A DNA stretch of 64,000 nucleotides from Haemonchus contortus (lineage: Eukaryota; Nematoda; Chromadorea; Rhabditida; Trichostrongylidae), in NCBI GenBank assembly GCA_000469685.2, contig LS997564.1, positions 43,494,240-43,558,239 on the forward strand. Reading direction: 5' to 3'. Shown piece after piece: positions 22,020 to 33,775 of this stretch (the stretch's first letter is position 1; every line of letters begins with the position of its first letter). The notes beneath the pieces were generated by a model that saw only the letters and a program-made list of their open reading frames with translations, did no database searches and was not told where the DNA came from. Both the position numbers and the translations under genes were made by a program.

Positions 22020-22287
22020 GGCCCCGCCCACTAAGGGCGGGGCTCGCTCGAATAGTGCAGTTCACTGGAAATCTGCAAATCCTTTGCTCCTGAGCCTAGA
22101 GTATTCGAATTTGCCAGAGATGTAGTTGGCAAAATGGGAAAACTAATGGTAGGTGACAGGTGTGGACTCCACCCACTGGAGGCGGTGCTTCATCAAAAAC
22201 AGTCAAATTGGACCTGGGTCGTTCAAATTCGGCAGAGAAGTAGGTGGCAAGATGGGAAAACCAATGGTAGGTTGAAGGGAATAATAA
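22020..22287 (+). repeat. Helitron-type GC-rich repeat units
   Basis: Two diverged copies of the GC-rich unit (GGGCGGGGCTCG; 'GGCAAGATGGGAAAACCAATGG') lie directly upstream of a new element start at 22288. Remnant of an older copy. Confidence 0.5.
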
Positions 22288-23194
22288 TCCTACTTATATA
22301 ATCGGCTAAGTGTGTCTGTTGGTGTGTTTGTGTGTTTGTGTGTGTGTCTGACCGGAAATTCATAACTCCTGTCCTCGTGGACCGGAAGCGTTCAAATTTA
22401 GTAGTAGTACAGGCGGCAGGATTGGAACACTCTGAGTGGTTGACAGGACCTGGCTTAGGGCGCGGGGTTTGTGAGAAATAAATGTTAGAGCGAAAATTCA
22501 GAACTCTTGTCTCCGTGATCCTAGAGCACTTAAACTCAGATGGAGTACGGGCGGCAGGATCAGAACACTTAGGTAGGTGGCAGGACCAGACTCCGCCTAC
22601 AATGGATGGAGTATGAGCGAAAATTGATAACTTCTGTCCCCGTGGACCTAGAACGTTCGAATTTGTTAGAAGTTATGGGAACAGGATGGGAACACTCACT
22701 GTAGATGGCAGGACCAGACCTCGCCAATAGGGGGCCGGGATTGCGCGATAATTGTCAATCTGGCCCTATAGCGTTTAAACTCGGTAGGAGTACAGGCGAC
22801 AGGATAAGAACACTTAGTATAGGTGGCTGGAAAGGACCTCACCCACTGGGACGGGGTTTGCGCGAAAATTGACAATTTGGCCATGGGGCGTTCAAAGTAT
22901 TCCAATTACACGAAATTTCACCGAGGTACGCTTCCGTAGCCCATCTGCCCTTTTTTCTCCAAATAATCGCCTTTGTGATATTATACGAAGTTCTTACCGG
23001 ACACGACTAAGATGGCTTACAGAAAAAATCGCTCACTATTCGGAGCTAATACTGGGGATGTAGAGCTTTCAAGGAAAAAGGAGAATCCGTAGAGTTATTT
23101 TCGCATAGCCAACTTCTTATAGGAAGGACCGCCAGGCGAAGCCGAGCGACACCACAAGGAGGGAAGCCTGGCGTTAGCCGGACGGCCCAACCGG
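22288..23194 (+). mobile_element. Helitron-like non-autonomous element
   Basis: Begins A|TCCTACTTATATAATCGGC followed by a TGTTTGTG-rich tract. It contains four to five GC-rich units of about 150 bp ('GGAGTACAGGCGGCAGGAT...GGGGCGGG'). It ends with the hairpin GCCTGGCGTTAGCCGGAC (23166-23183), then CCGG followed by T (23191-23195), a one-base variant of CTRR|T. The A before the 5' TC and the T after the 3' end fit Helitron insertion between A and T. No coding capacity. Confidence 0.6.
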
Positions 23195-23195
23195 T

Positions 23196-24963
23196 ACACA
23201 TATAACGCGCTAATGTCTATGTGATTGTGTGTAAGTGTGTGTGTCCGACAAGAAGTTCATAACTCCTTAAGGGCGGGGTTTGTGTGAAATAAACGTTTGA
23301 GCGGAAAATCATAATTCCTGTCCACGTTGACCTGGGGCATTCGAATTTGGAAGGAGTACACGTGGTAGGATGGGACCACTTACCTTAGGTGGCAGGATCG
23401 AACTCCACCCACAAGGGGCGGGGTTTGAATAAGCGGGTGAATAAGTGTTTAAGCGCAAATCCACAATTAGTACTCTTGTGAACTCGGAAAGCTTCAAATT
23501 GGTAGGAGTAGAGGAGGTAGGATGGGATCACTGACGAAAGAAGAGGGCAAGAACGCACTTACCGATTAAATCTTAACGCATTTGTTGTATACGATCGAAC
23601 TTTGACTCGATATGTTTCATTTGACAAGAAGGGTAAGTGCAATGATAGGGACAAATTGAGGGTACTAAATAATAGGTAGATTGAAATAGGACTATTTCTT
23701 GTTATTACGACCACTACCCAGCGAAATTCGTGACATAATGGAAGATCACGGTTTTTCTTTGCTTCGTTATCATTCTCGCAAAACTTATCAGGCCGCTAAT
23801 AATCTTCGATTCCCATCTAATGATATGCCAACAGAAAAACAAAGCTCCATTTTAAAAGACATTTGATAATGGAGTTTTTATTTGTGAGTACTATTCAAGG
23901 CTATCTCCATCACCTCCGCTTTGCAGACGACGTGCTCATAACAACGAACATCGAGCAGGAGAACGGATGCCGAATGCCGAGTTTGACAGTGATTGCGGGA
24001 AGATCGGCTTGAGACTGAATTTGAAGAAGACGATTTTCATGAGAAATGGATTGGTACCTGATGCTCCCTTCACGCTGAAAATATCTCCGAATGCTCTATC
24101 CTTGTGTACCTAGGTTGGGAAGTCAGCATGATGAACGATCCAGCTCCGGAGCTGTGCAGAAGAAAACGCGTCGCGTAGGGAGTACATAAGAGTGTCGAGG
24201 GAGTAGTGAAGAAGAAAAAGAACATCCGGCTCATCGCTCACCTTTTCGATACTGCGGGCCTTCCTGCTTTGACGTAGTGATAATGATTGATAACAACTGT
24301 TAGAGATAACGAACCACGTTATCTTCTTCATGTCAACAGTCATACCTTGGTATTCAAACATTGTTCTTTAATATTTTTCATTCAATAAGACAGGTAGATG
24401 CAGTATCAGGAACCGATAAAAGGCAATTCTTCATAACGAGATGAAAATTTGGTTTGTGTTCGCTGTTGGACTACAACTGCTGTCCAGCAATGTTTCTGAC
24501 TCAATGACACATCATGGTTTCTTTTTGTTTCGATATCTTTTGTGAATAAACTCATCCGACCGTCAATGATCTGGGATTCACAATTAGTGGTTAATCCGTA
24601 GCGAAGAAAAGTTCGCTGATAACCAAATATGATAATGTGCGGAATTATCACTCGTCAACATTTGTGAGTACCATTCACGACTTTAATTTTCAGTCAGTTG
24701 AGCCATCATCGGAACATGTCTTAGAGATGAATTTGATATCTTGATTTGATTTGAGATGATGTCTTTTCCTTCGAAAAAAAGCCCGTGTGATATGCTACGA
24801 CCACATAATCTATTCAAGCTCTGTTTCAGTTTCATACTCTCACTCAGCTAAACGCGGATATTAACTCCGGAAAAGGGAAAAATTCCTTCAAACAAACATT
24901 TCTCCGGATAGGATGTTTGGCACAAGAAGGAGGAGAGCCCGGCGTTACCTGGGCGATCCGACT
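23196..24963 (+). mobile_element. Helitron-like element(s) with RTE insert
   Basis: Directly abuts the previous element. It has a GT-rich start (about 23205-23245), GC-rich units to about 23550, and the dispersed module (23700-23890). It then breaks at an RTE fragment (about 23905-24275) and continues with a second module copy (24465-24680). It ends in the hairpin GCCCGGCGTTACCTGGGC (24937-24954) followed by CTTT instead of CTRR. Probably two overlapping degenerate copies. Confidence 0.45.
23905..24275 (+). pseudogene. RTE LINE RT fragment
   Basis: Begins at LHHLRFADDV (about 23908) and continues through the IEQ, SD-CGKIGLRLN and LKKT-FMRNGL regions, then a 'YLGWEVSMMND' block (about 24105-24138), to about 24275. 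It is collinear with 13025-13390 but carries more frameshifts. Confidence 0.65.
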
Positions 24964-25319
24964 TTTCATCAATAACTGAGTGAAAATAACTGTTATGCAC
25001 AAAAAGCTCGACTTCTCGCACAGAAAGCTCTACTTCTCGACGAGGAAAAAGGAAAAGTGACAGATAAGTCACGGTGTATCGCTTGCGCGCAATTCGAGAC
25101 AGTCGATAGGTATGGGGAGAAGTTTCAGCCAATCATCGAGTAGCTACAAAATAATGTAGTGGTGTCGTTCAATACAACGTGTCCCGCAGACATCGTCTGA
25201 ATGACTTCACCCTAAGAAGGACCATTGGGGAACTCGAAGGACAAACCATAAAAGTGTAGTATAGGAGCACGCTATCGTTCATAGCGTTGTTTCGCGTGCA
25301 AGAAAAAAGCTCCGAACTT
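24964..25319. other. no recognised feature
   Basis: No gene or repeat boundary could be supported. Confidence 0.35.
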
Positions 25320-25828
25320 CTAGTACTGATGGCCGAATAAGAACAGGTGACAGGCCAAGACTACTTGCACCAAGGAATGATCACAATCAGATTCTTACAC
25401 TGTACTGAAATTTGACGGGACTCCAAGGTAAGTCATCTGATGCCATACAATGAGAGGACAATAGAACATTTGCGGTTCCTTTGCTTTCGCTAAGTTGTAT
25501 CCCACTCACACATCAGCGAGACCGTTTACTTGATATTTGGGGCGTCGCGGATGAACCAATGAGGAATTGAGCCATTTGCTCATTTTGGATGAGAGCCTGT
25601 CCGGTCTGAGCAAAGAATATGGACTCGCCTTCAAATAGCGAAAGGTGGGAACACGCAGCTCTCCCTTGAGCATTGTCGAACGTGATCATTTTGGTGGTCC
25701 TGCTGTTAGGGTAAGGGGAGGCATTATTTTTCCTAGCCGTACTGGCCACTAGAATTTTGAATGTGTAACCGTCACCAATCAGCGTTACTGTGACGAGATA
25801 CTGCTTCCTCATGTGCGTCTTTTCAGGG
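25320..25828 (-). CDS. two exons of an unassigned gene, inverted pair copy 1
   Basis: Minus strand: exon 25828-25530 (299 nt), GTAAAC donor, then terminal exon 25393-25320 ending in TAG. The frame carries across: one nucleotide trails the first exon and two lead the second. The first exon follows ATTGCAG. It encodes a stretch with alternating hydrophobic residues (YLVTVTLIGDGYTFKILVA), then ITFDNAQGRAACSHL and ESIFFAQTGQAL. The terminal exon ends in FGHQY. The layout faintly recalls a netrin/TIMP-type domain, but that is a guess. Its homologue lies inverted at 26690-27120, which supports it as coding or formerly coding. Confidence 0.45.
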
Positions 25829-26509
25829 CTGCAATGGTCCCGAATTCATTTTTATGGTCCCAATGACCGAACGCATCAGATAGCATCTGTGCAAGAACTC
25901 TTAGAACAGATGATAACCGGCGTTTTTCGGACCAAAATCTCGCCGAGCACGTGTAGAGTGCACTGGAAAACACAATGCAGCGCGTCCAAATGCACCATTG
26001 ACCACCCAGCAATAGTCGAAAGCGCCGACAGAGGGATGGAATGCCCTACATTGGAACTCATTACCAGCTTTGTGAAAAGTAATTGATCGCGTTACAGAGC
26101 ATGTACTGCGGTCTGCGGTGATCACTCACCCTTTTAGAAACAACTTCACTTTTTTCGAAGAAAGAAGATAATTTGTGAATGTTCAAGTGCAATAGGTATT
26201 ATTTGATAAAAATATAATATCTATTATACTCGTCTTATTCCAAGCTTCTGTCGGTCACTTTCTGCACATATTGATGATCCTCTCTTGTTTAGGCATGAAT
26301 TCCACCGAGCGATGTTATCTGACAGGGGGACAGTCATCGAAAGTCACTTTCGTCATTAGTTTTGCACATCAGTGTATTACTTATGCTTCATCTTTCACGA
26401 GTAGCTCTGAAGTGTCTATTCATAACGTGAAACAGATGAAGTCCAATTTGTGATTTCCGAAACTTCAGTAGAAGAGGAATGCTGAGACAAACTCGCTATA
26501 ATACACATA

Positions 26510-26630
26510 CGTGAAACAATCAGACAGGAATGCATGTTCCGATTGCTGTACCTCTGCCAGATAATATTGAACTATGGAACTATTACCCATTGAGAGAGAA
26601 CCATAACAGTATTGCCCAAGAAACGACTGA
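26510..26630 (-). other. possible exon on the minus strand
   Basis: Open segment after an acceptor TTTCTGTCAG, encoding a protein-like stretch (SFLGQYCYGSLSMGNSSIVQ), with a GTATGT donor after it. It lies between the two inverted copies and on the strand of copy 1. Unrecognised. Confidence 0.25.
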
Positions 26631-26689
26631 CAGAAATTCGAAATATGAAGGACAGACATGACATTTTTATGCAAAGATACCGATTACAC

Positions 26690-27120
26690 ATGATTGTTCA
26701 CGATTTCTCCTGATACTTAACAAGAAGTGACTGGTCCAAGCAGGGTGGCAATCATCACGAAAAAAACGATCACAATCGACAGCGTTCTTGAGAGAGTTGC
26801 GCGTTCCCACCTCTAGCCGTATGAGAGTGCGTATAGAATCACTGCTCAGACTGACTTTGCTATTGCACCACCGTATACGATCTCGCCGATGCGCAAGAGT
26901 CAAACGAAGACAGTATCGGTACCGAACAAAGGGGCCGCACTGTGCATTAGTTCTGTCACTGTAGTGCATCAGACTTAAATTGAAGTCCCATTAAATTCCA
27001 CTGCAGTCCCAGGAGCTGATTGACATGAGTATCTTCTCGACTGCTGCCCATATCAGCGATCATTCCTGCGTGCAGTTGTTCTCGGCCGATCACCTGCTAC
27101 TTTTCGAGCAGCAGTACTAG
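26690..27120 (+). pseudogene. inverted pair copy 2 of the same gene
   Basis: Plus strand: a segment of about 26690-26960 resembles the large exon of copy 1 (for example GTTGCGCGTTCCCACCTCT against GCTGCGTGTTCCCACCTTT), followed by a GTAGTG donor. The terminal exon, 27007-27120, follows CACTGCAG and ends in FEQQY-stop. The last 63 nt align with those of copy 1. The large exon has an in-frame stop, so this copy looks dead unless the model is wrong. The two copies point away from each other. Confidence 0.4.
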
Positions 27121-28600
27121 TGGTTCAAAACCCTTTCCATGCAAGTGGAACAATGCTGTGAGCGATAGAGCTCCTGAGCTACATTCGTCATGGTTAGACC
27201 TCCGAGTTTCCATAATACTCTTTCTCGTGTGAAGTCATCCAAGTGATGTCTTCGAAACATACTATATTAAACGACACCACCATAGTACGCTACTACTCGT
27301 TGATTGACAAAAAACTTTTTCACGCACATTAACTACCTCGAAGTATGCGGGCAGCCATATTTCGCGGCCTGTCGTGGCTTTCACGACCTCGAGCAAACAT
27401 GCTCCAAAGCCGTAGGTGCGACGAGACCGCGTCGCGTACCACGTTCCAAGTACGCGCCGCAATTCAAATCGTGCGCTCAGTGTGGAAGCCTCAGGAGGCA
27501 AAAGTGTAAGTCTTCTGGTGCCAACCACGTGTCAGCTTTCAACATCCGAAGGTTGGCAGTATTTCGTTCCATCGTCATCATCACACGAGTCCGCCGCGCT
27601 AGAAGCAACCTTGCCTTACGCATATCGTCTACCACGAGATACACGATACACGCCAGGATCCCTCTCTACAGGTATCACTTCTAGTAATAAATTCGCTAGA
27701 GCACGCACATAATGCAAGCGTCGATATAGTCACTTCTCGTCGCTTGACCCTCACCTCTCCTTAGTTCTTAAGACTTAGTAATCATTCAAGTACTCCTTCC
27801 TTTACACAAATCCCATATTCAAGTATGCTAATATTTATGCCATCCTTGTATACACACTGTTTGGTATTTTATATTTGCTTATATTTATGCGTTTTACTAC
27901 ATGAAGTATCTTTGATACTAGTGGTATCTTTCCTTATATCCTTTCAGCGTACTCTTCACACGCTTGTCATATCGCTCGTCTCGTGTGCTTCGATATCCGT
28001 CGTGGTCGTTCCAGCTCGGACGTCCGCCTACACACCCTTCAGCTTGTGATCCTACTCCTTCGGTCCTCGCTAATAGCTACCATCTTCGTCAGAGGGTTGG
28101 AAGGCCCCAACTCGTTCCCGCGTCAGGACTGAGGTATTATACCTCCGAGCATTCCCAGGCGCACTTAACCCACCCTCAGGTGCGGTGGGCACCAGGAATC
28201 CCACAGCCGCAACAATGCAGGGCTCCTTCGCCTATACAAGTTTCTTGACCGGAGTCCACGCAGAGTCACGATACGGCCTAACAAGCTCTTATTCCTGGGA
28301 GAAAAGTCCAGCTTTCTATGCATAACAGTTATGCCTCTGACACCAAATTTCCACACTTTCATTTATTTCCACCCAGTCTCAATGCTTTATATTACTTTAT
28401 CCATCTCGTCGCCAAGTTTTGCACACTAGAGTGATATCACTGCCCATCCTATAAATGTTTTGGACAAAAGGCTTAATAATGCTTTAAAAGTTTCGTATTA
28501 TGGAGAGGTGAGTGGCGGGGATTCGCTTCCAATACCCAATAAAGTTCATATATATACTACAATGCTAATGGTCAGTGTTATGTGGCCCTCTGCCCGTTGA
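27121..28600. other. unassigned sequence
   Basis: A plus-strand ORF at 27304-27684 contains two CxxC-like pairs (SCAQCGSL) and a basic tail. It may be a fragment of an unknown retroelement or gene. Nothing else is supported. Confidence 0.3.
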
Positions 28601-30235
28601 CGAATTTTACATAAAAACTAAGATTCCAGCAGATCACCCTGTAGTTCCTAGTGATCAATTTCCTCCAGCGTGCGCCAGCAATTTCTCCATTCGACCCTAT
28701 CGCAAACCAGAGTAGCCCAGTGAATCGTACTCACTTAAGGCTATGGGACAAAACATTCCTTTTGTTCAGAGAAGAAGTCTTACCATCTCGCTGGTGACCG
28801 TTCTGGGGTTTGTTTTACGTCCCTTGGGATTCAGTCAGTACAGGCCCTGATCTAAAGGCTATAATGAACGACGTGCCCAGCTCATCTGATTTTCGATTTC
28901 TCGGCGTAACCAACGGCATCCCTGATTTAAGTTCATGAAAGAACTCATAACTCGAGATTCCCTCCGTACTCGTGTATAATGGGGAATTCCGAGCGTCCTC
29001 TTTTCTATAGCACGTCGAAGGATGTTGACTGCATGCCCATCGTGCCTTCGTGAGTCCAAGTCTCTGAGACGTATGTCAAATTAGAAAGGACCGCAGTGGC
29101 GAAAAGTGAACACAGAACCGAATGTTCTTTGTCTTCTTTATTGATCCCTCGATGTTCTCAAATGCTGCTCACGCCGCGCGTTTCCTTATGCTCAGCTCTG
29201 GTTCTCTGGTCGTTCATCATATTGATTTCGCATTCTAGATACACCTAGCTAAGACATTCATAGACCTTTGTTCCGTTCGAATGTCATCAGGTAGCAATCC
29301 GTTCGCCGTAAACATCGCATTCGATGAATTCGGCACTATTCAAATGAAGCCGCTTCTCCGCCGTCGCATGCGTATCGTCCGCTTTTCGATTGAATTTCGT
29401 CTTCGTGAAGTTCACTCGTAATCCGATCTTTCCACAAGCGTTGTCGAACTCGGGCAGCATTCTTTCCGCCCGCTCGATGTTCGGTGTTATAAGCACCATG
29501 TCGTCTGCAAAGCGGAGGTGATTTAAGTAGCTGTCGTCGATCTTCACTCCCAGGTCTTCCCATTCCAAATGACGCATGATATTCTTGAGAGTGGTGCTGA
29601 AACGTTTGGGCGAGAACGTCTAGAACTTTGAAACAACAGCGATGTCAGTCAGGCAAAACTTTCGAATGACGATGCTGTGATCTATTTTATTATGCAACTG
29701 TCCACCAGGTGACTCCCATGTCCATCGGAGATGAGGGGGCTCCTGGAACTGCGATTACCATGGATAGTGAGACTCGAGTGATAAACCCAGACAATCGAAC
29801 CTTTTGCCCTGCTCACTCCATTCCATTCCAGTCCGTAAGTCCCGATCTGGAGCTTTTCAGCCGTTCTTCTGCGTCCAATCTTGTCGTTAAAACCACCGAC
29901 GACGCTTGAAGAAAGCATGGTCTGTAAAGCATCTTCAGAACCATATAGAGTGCTGCCAGCTATTCTTTTTTTGTGGCTCGGTTAGGGCGTGGACAACGAG
30001 GATTGTTAGGGATGGGGTCGAGTCACATCCCCTCAATCACAAACGTCCGCTTCGCTCGAGCTCTCGTATGAAGTCGATGTTCAGGACCAAGTGCGTACTG
30101 ACGAACACACCGACATCGCGGACGCGTCTGCTCATTTCTTCTCCAGTTTCGAAAATGGCGTGCAGCGGGCGGTGCCGTCTCGTTTCGGTCAGTGCATGAC
30201 GTCTTGCATCATCAGATATTCGATGCACCCTTCTG
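28600..30235 (-). mobile_element. RTE-type LINE, internally deleted, antisense
   Basis: On the minus strand the endonuclease region starts about 30200 (LTETRRHRPLHAIFETGEE, VGVFVSTHLVLN). It continues through GGFNDKIGRRRT (about 29895) and an IHGN-SSRSPLI block (about 29740). Shortly after, it jumps to the late RT (RFSTTLKNIMRHLEWEDLG, about 29600; LNHLRFADDMVLITPNIERA, about 29520). The linker, RT fingers and early palm are missing. The C-terminal region is recognisable to about 28640. Frameshifted throughout. Confidence 0.75.
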
Positions 30236-30841
30236 ATGAAAGCGTTAGTGCATTAAAAAGACAAATCGCCATATTAGTCGTTCTCCTTTAATCAGCCTAT
30301 CATGGCCTAAGGTTTTAGTAGCCCTTCCCTAGCGGTCCTCCCCAACACTTTTGTTTGAGGGCTTCCTCAGTTCAGAAAAATGAGGCCCATTTTTATTACT
30401 GTTTTCGGCATATGGATATCCTGGTTTGCCAGGCTCTGAAACGTGGGGGGAGAGGCCACTCTAGCCGTGGGGACATGCAGTCGTGAAGTTAAAGTTATAT
30501 ATGTATATGTTTTTGTATAAATGTCATTGGCGGGGATGATGAAAGCTCCAAAATTCCATCGAAAACATTGGCGAAAGCACACGGACCAAATACACCGACA
30601 TCAGATGGGACAGAATAAAGCATGTGGCAGTGCAACAGATTGCCTCTCCTTTAGTGGTCAGATGTTTCCCCGAGCAAGTCCTTGTTCCTAGTCCAGAATG
30701 CAGTGATTCACACGGAATGTGAGATATCCATATTATATCGGTAAATCATCCAGAACTTCGGAGTTATTTTTTTACAAATCTGTTTCTTCTTACTTTGGCT
30801 CTAACTGCCAACATAGGCCGCAGGGAAACCTGAAGCATTTT
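30236..30841. other. unassigned; downstream flank of the gene at 30842
   Basis: No coding potential recognised. A minus-strand AATAAA-like string (complement of TTTTATT, about 30391) is far from the stop at 30842, so the polyadenylation site is uncertain. Confidence 0.3.
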
Positions 30842-31730
30842 CTAAACTAGTGTTTTGGAGTAATTTTCTCCTACTCTAGTCAAGCTCCGCCCGCCGTTCT
30901 TCAAATACTTGAACCATGCATCATGTCCTTCAAGTTCTAAGAGGTTAAGGTGTGGATTACGGGCTAGCCGAGGTCGTAGATTGTAAAATAAAGCAGCACA
31001 CTCTACTGACCTGGTGGCAAGACCTCGCACGATTTCCTCATCTTTTAGAGCCAGTCGCTCTTGTTCCAACTCGAATTCCAATCGCCGCTTCTCGGTTTCT
31101 AACTGTAAGCGCTCGTGAACTTCTCGATCTAGTCGGCGACCTAAGTCGAATTGTCCTCGATTGAGACGGATCGCTTCTCCAAATGAGGATTCACTCTGGA
31201 CACTTACCGTCATGCCGAAGGGATCGTCGTTGATCAAATTCCTGTAAGGCCGATCGTGTTGGACGCTCAATTGCCAGTCGGATATCTGAAAAGTTCGTAG
31301 GATTGTATACTAAATCGAGAACTAGGAACTAAGCCTGACCTATCCCAGTTTTGCGTAAAATGAAAATTATTTGGTAACCTGTAACGAATCCGCGACATGC
31401 AATAGGGTCGAAATGTGCAAAATGTATCGTTTGCTTGGCCGAATGCAGTTCCCATACCATTCGATCATTTTGTAGTAAACCGTCCTGAAGAACATAAAAG
31501 TTACGCTAGCAGTGGTGTCAGTAGGTGTAATACGATATACTATCACTCACTGAAACTCGGGCTTCTTGATCTAGTGGTATTGTCAGGCGATTGTCAGTGT
31601 TAATTGGCTTGTCCAGTGGCCAAACACAGAGGACCCCAGGACTGACTGTGCACCACCCTGATCGCCAATTGCTTCGACGAAGACGTGTGCAACTACTTCC
31701 ACCTCCTGGACAACGGAACAGCACAAAACC
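30842..31730 (-). CDS. four-exon gene, unknown product, 5' end missing
   Basis: Minus strand exons: 31730-31551 (60 codons exactly), 31484-31379, 31285-31208 and 31140-30842 (stop TAG). Introns of 66, 93 and 67 nt have borders GTGAGT/CTTCAG, GTTACC/TTTCAG and GTAAGT/CTTAG. All four exons stay in one frame, giving at least 220 residues. The second exon includes RMVWELHSAKQTIHFAHFDP. The last opens with an amphipathic helix rich in Arg, Glu and Leu (RRLDREVHERLQLETEKRRL), likely a coiled coil, and ends in a neutral tail of about 60 residues. I do not recognise the family. No start codon was found, because an RTE 3' end (31860 onward, same strand) lies just upstream. It may be a truncated gene. 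Confidence 0.6.
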
Positions 31731-31859
31731 CTGCAGTTATTACGAAACTATATTTTGCTATTTGCTCTACTGCTCAAGAGCGTAGGTGTACTTGTTTCAT
31801 TCCTTTTTCAGGTGAATGCCTGAGACAGTCCTTTGATGATTATAGGCGCTACCATTGAT

Positions 31860-32060
31860 GGCATAGCGGTCGGAGAAATTCCGAAAATCATTTGGCGTAA
31901 ATCAATCCCGTCTAAGCAATGCGCCCCCTCATGCGACTTCCATTCAGAATCGTAGTGGCGTAATTAGTGCGTATGTGGCCTATACAATGACATGCAGTGG
32001 CCAGCCGATGTACAAGTCAGTGCTTGTGTCCGCCCAGGCAAGTCTGTATCAATTAACCTA
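31860..32060 (-). repeat. RTE LINE 3' end, antisense
   Basis: The minus strand matches the 3' end of the RTE at 13909-14060: 'TGACTTGTACATCGG', 'CATTGTATAGGCCACATACG' and 'GACGGGATTGATT(T/G)(A/G)CGCCA'. It is a 3' fragment immediately upstream of the four-exon gene. Confidence 0.7.
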
Positions 32061-33066
32061 ACCTGGAGGGATGGGAGGCTAAGCCGGCCTGAGCGGATAT
32101 GATCCTGGATTCGGACTATGACCATGCCTGAGGGATAGTGCACCACTGCCACTACACCACCTCCGCCAAATCACAACAGCGCCTACTAATCTGGGTTTTT
32201 AGCCCTGCGAAAATGCCTTACTCTCACTCAGCCAAGCCACAGCTGTGCAAATATAGTATTTGGCTACGTTCAGTATGTAATGAGAGGTCTGTCTCTAGTG
32301 GGACGGAAAATTCACCCAGAACTGAATGGACGCGGCGAATGGCGCGGCGAGATTCGTGTCGTTTAGGACGACTTCGGCACCTATCAATGGGACGCAAACT
32401 TATAGTAGAGCACATTAGTATGGTCAGGTGGTCGTACTAATCAACTCTACTTCAAGTTTGGGCCCTAAGAGTAAGCGCTAAAGTCGCTGAAATTGTCACG
32501 AATTTTGCCGCGCGATTTGCCGCGTCCACCCAGCTCTGGGTCAATGTACCCATACCCGTCTCGGTAAAAGTGAATGATTCTCGGTAAAAGTCAACTGCGA
32601 ATTGGGTCAAACGCGAAAGCTTAGAATGTTATAGTAAGTTTACTCGTCATCAATATATCAATATTATGTTGTTTAGGGAAAATGGAATTGTATGCTGATG
32701 GTGCCGATGGGGTCGCTTTACCACTACCTACCTCGTTTAGTACGAGAAAATCAATATTCCTCTTATATCTTAATTACTTTTAACGAAATTCTAGAGTCAA
32801 GAAGCAGGATAGGGTGAGTGAGGCAATAATGAAAATAGAGCATAAAATCTTCAGAAAAAGTATAAAGAGAAAGTTTCGGTTCGAAGGCCACTCCCACTTC
32901 CTTAATGATACTTAATGTGATTCGCTCTCTCACAGACACAGTAGCCAAGCGGGTTTTTGCATTTGAGGAACACTCTTTATGTTTGATCCGAAAGCGACCG
33001 CCTTTTCTCGACTGCCCGAAAATTCGGAGAAAAGGAGCCAGCTTTAGTGCAGCCTCCGATTTTTGT
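32061..33066. other. unassigned sequence left of the LTR element
   Basis: No supported gene. Part of 32240-32450 may be degraded LINE sequence, but no catalytic motif is visible. Two copies of TTCTCGGTAAAAGT lie at about 32559-32592. Confidence 0.3.
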
Positions 33067-33070
33067 AAAG

Positions 33071-33459
33071 TGTCGGATGGACCCACATGGGGTCGCAAGA
33101 GGCGTGCCTTGTAGGTCGAAAAGGATCATGAGAGGGGTGCGAAGATCAGCCGCGACCTACTCAAGAGAGGGACCTGAGGAAAGTTTGCGCGGGTCTTTTG
33201 GGTATAAATAGTTGAGGTATTTGTTTAGAGTATTCCGATCCTGACTACTATAGAGCCCCACGCCTCCTGGCCGCCGCCGACGCTCGCCCTCCCCAGGACA
33301 GGCCTCGTCCTCGACGCCAGCTCCGGACTTTTCTTCCACCTATTTCATTTTTCTCATCGTTATTGTTTTCTTCGTTGTTGTTTCATAAAACTTCTTATAT
33401 ATCGCGTTTTGTTCAGTGCAAAGCCTAGAACTACTATTGGACGGCCAATATAAACCACA
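33071..33459 (+). repeat. 5' LTR
   Basis: Starts TGTCGG and ends CCACA. It holds a TATA box, TATAAATA, at 33203-33210, 132 nt in, which suits a promoter in U3. One mismatch to the 3' copy. Confidence 0.95.
33203..33210 (+). promoter_or_regulatory. LTR TATA box
   Basis: TATAAATA in the 5' LTR, conserved at 40086-40093 in the 3' LTR. It is the likely core promoter of the element. Confidence 0.6.
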
Positions 33460-33475
33460 TGGGGGCCGAACCGCT
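33460..33475 (+). promoter_or_regulatory. primer-binding site
   Basis: TGGGGGCCGAACCGC directly abuts the LTR end. The leading TGG pairs with the CCA end of a tRNA. The tRNA identity was not established. Confidence 0.7.
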
Positions 33476-33775
33476 CCAATAGGAACTAGACAGAGCACAG
33501 AAAAAACGTGAGCACTGCCTAACCAGAGCATTTTGTTCGCATACTATTGAAGTGGTTGTTGCCGAGAGTAAGGGCAACACAGTAAAGTGCAGTAAAGAGA
33601 ACCACCGTAACCTGGAGAGACTGATTGTGTGCTGCCGTCACCGTAAGCAAGGGTGTCTGGAGGGAACATCACACAATATTATTGAAGCTACCGTTCTGTA
33701 CTTGCTCGTGTTCGCGGTTTCGTCGTTGCAATTAGTGGCGTTGAGTCACGAGAGTACGGTACTCTGTTGCAGAGC

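Noticed and set aside
25790..26086. Plus-strand 98-codon ORF with a TTTTCAG site
   Set aside because: Could be coding, but the paralogue at 26690-27120 supports the minus-strand reading of the neighbouring exon instead.
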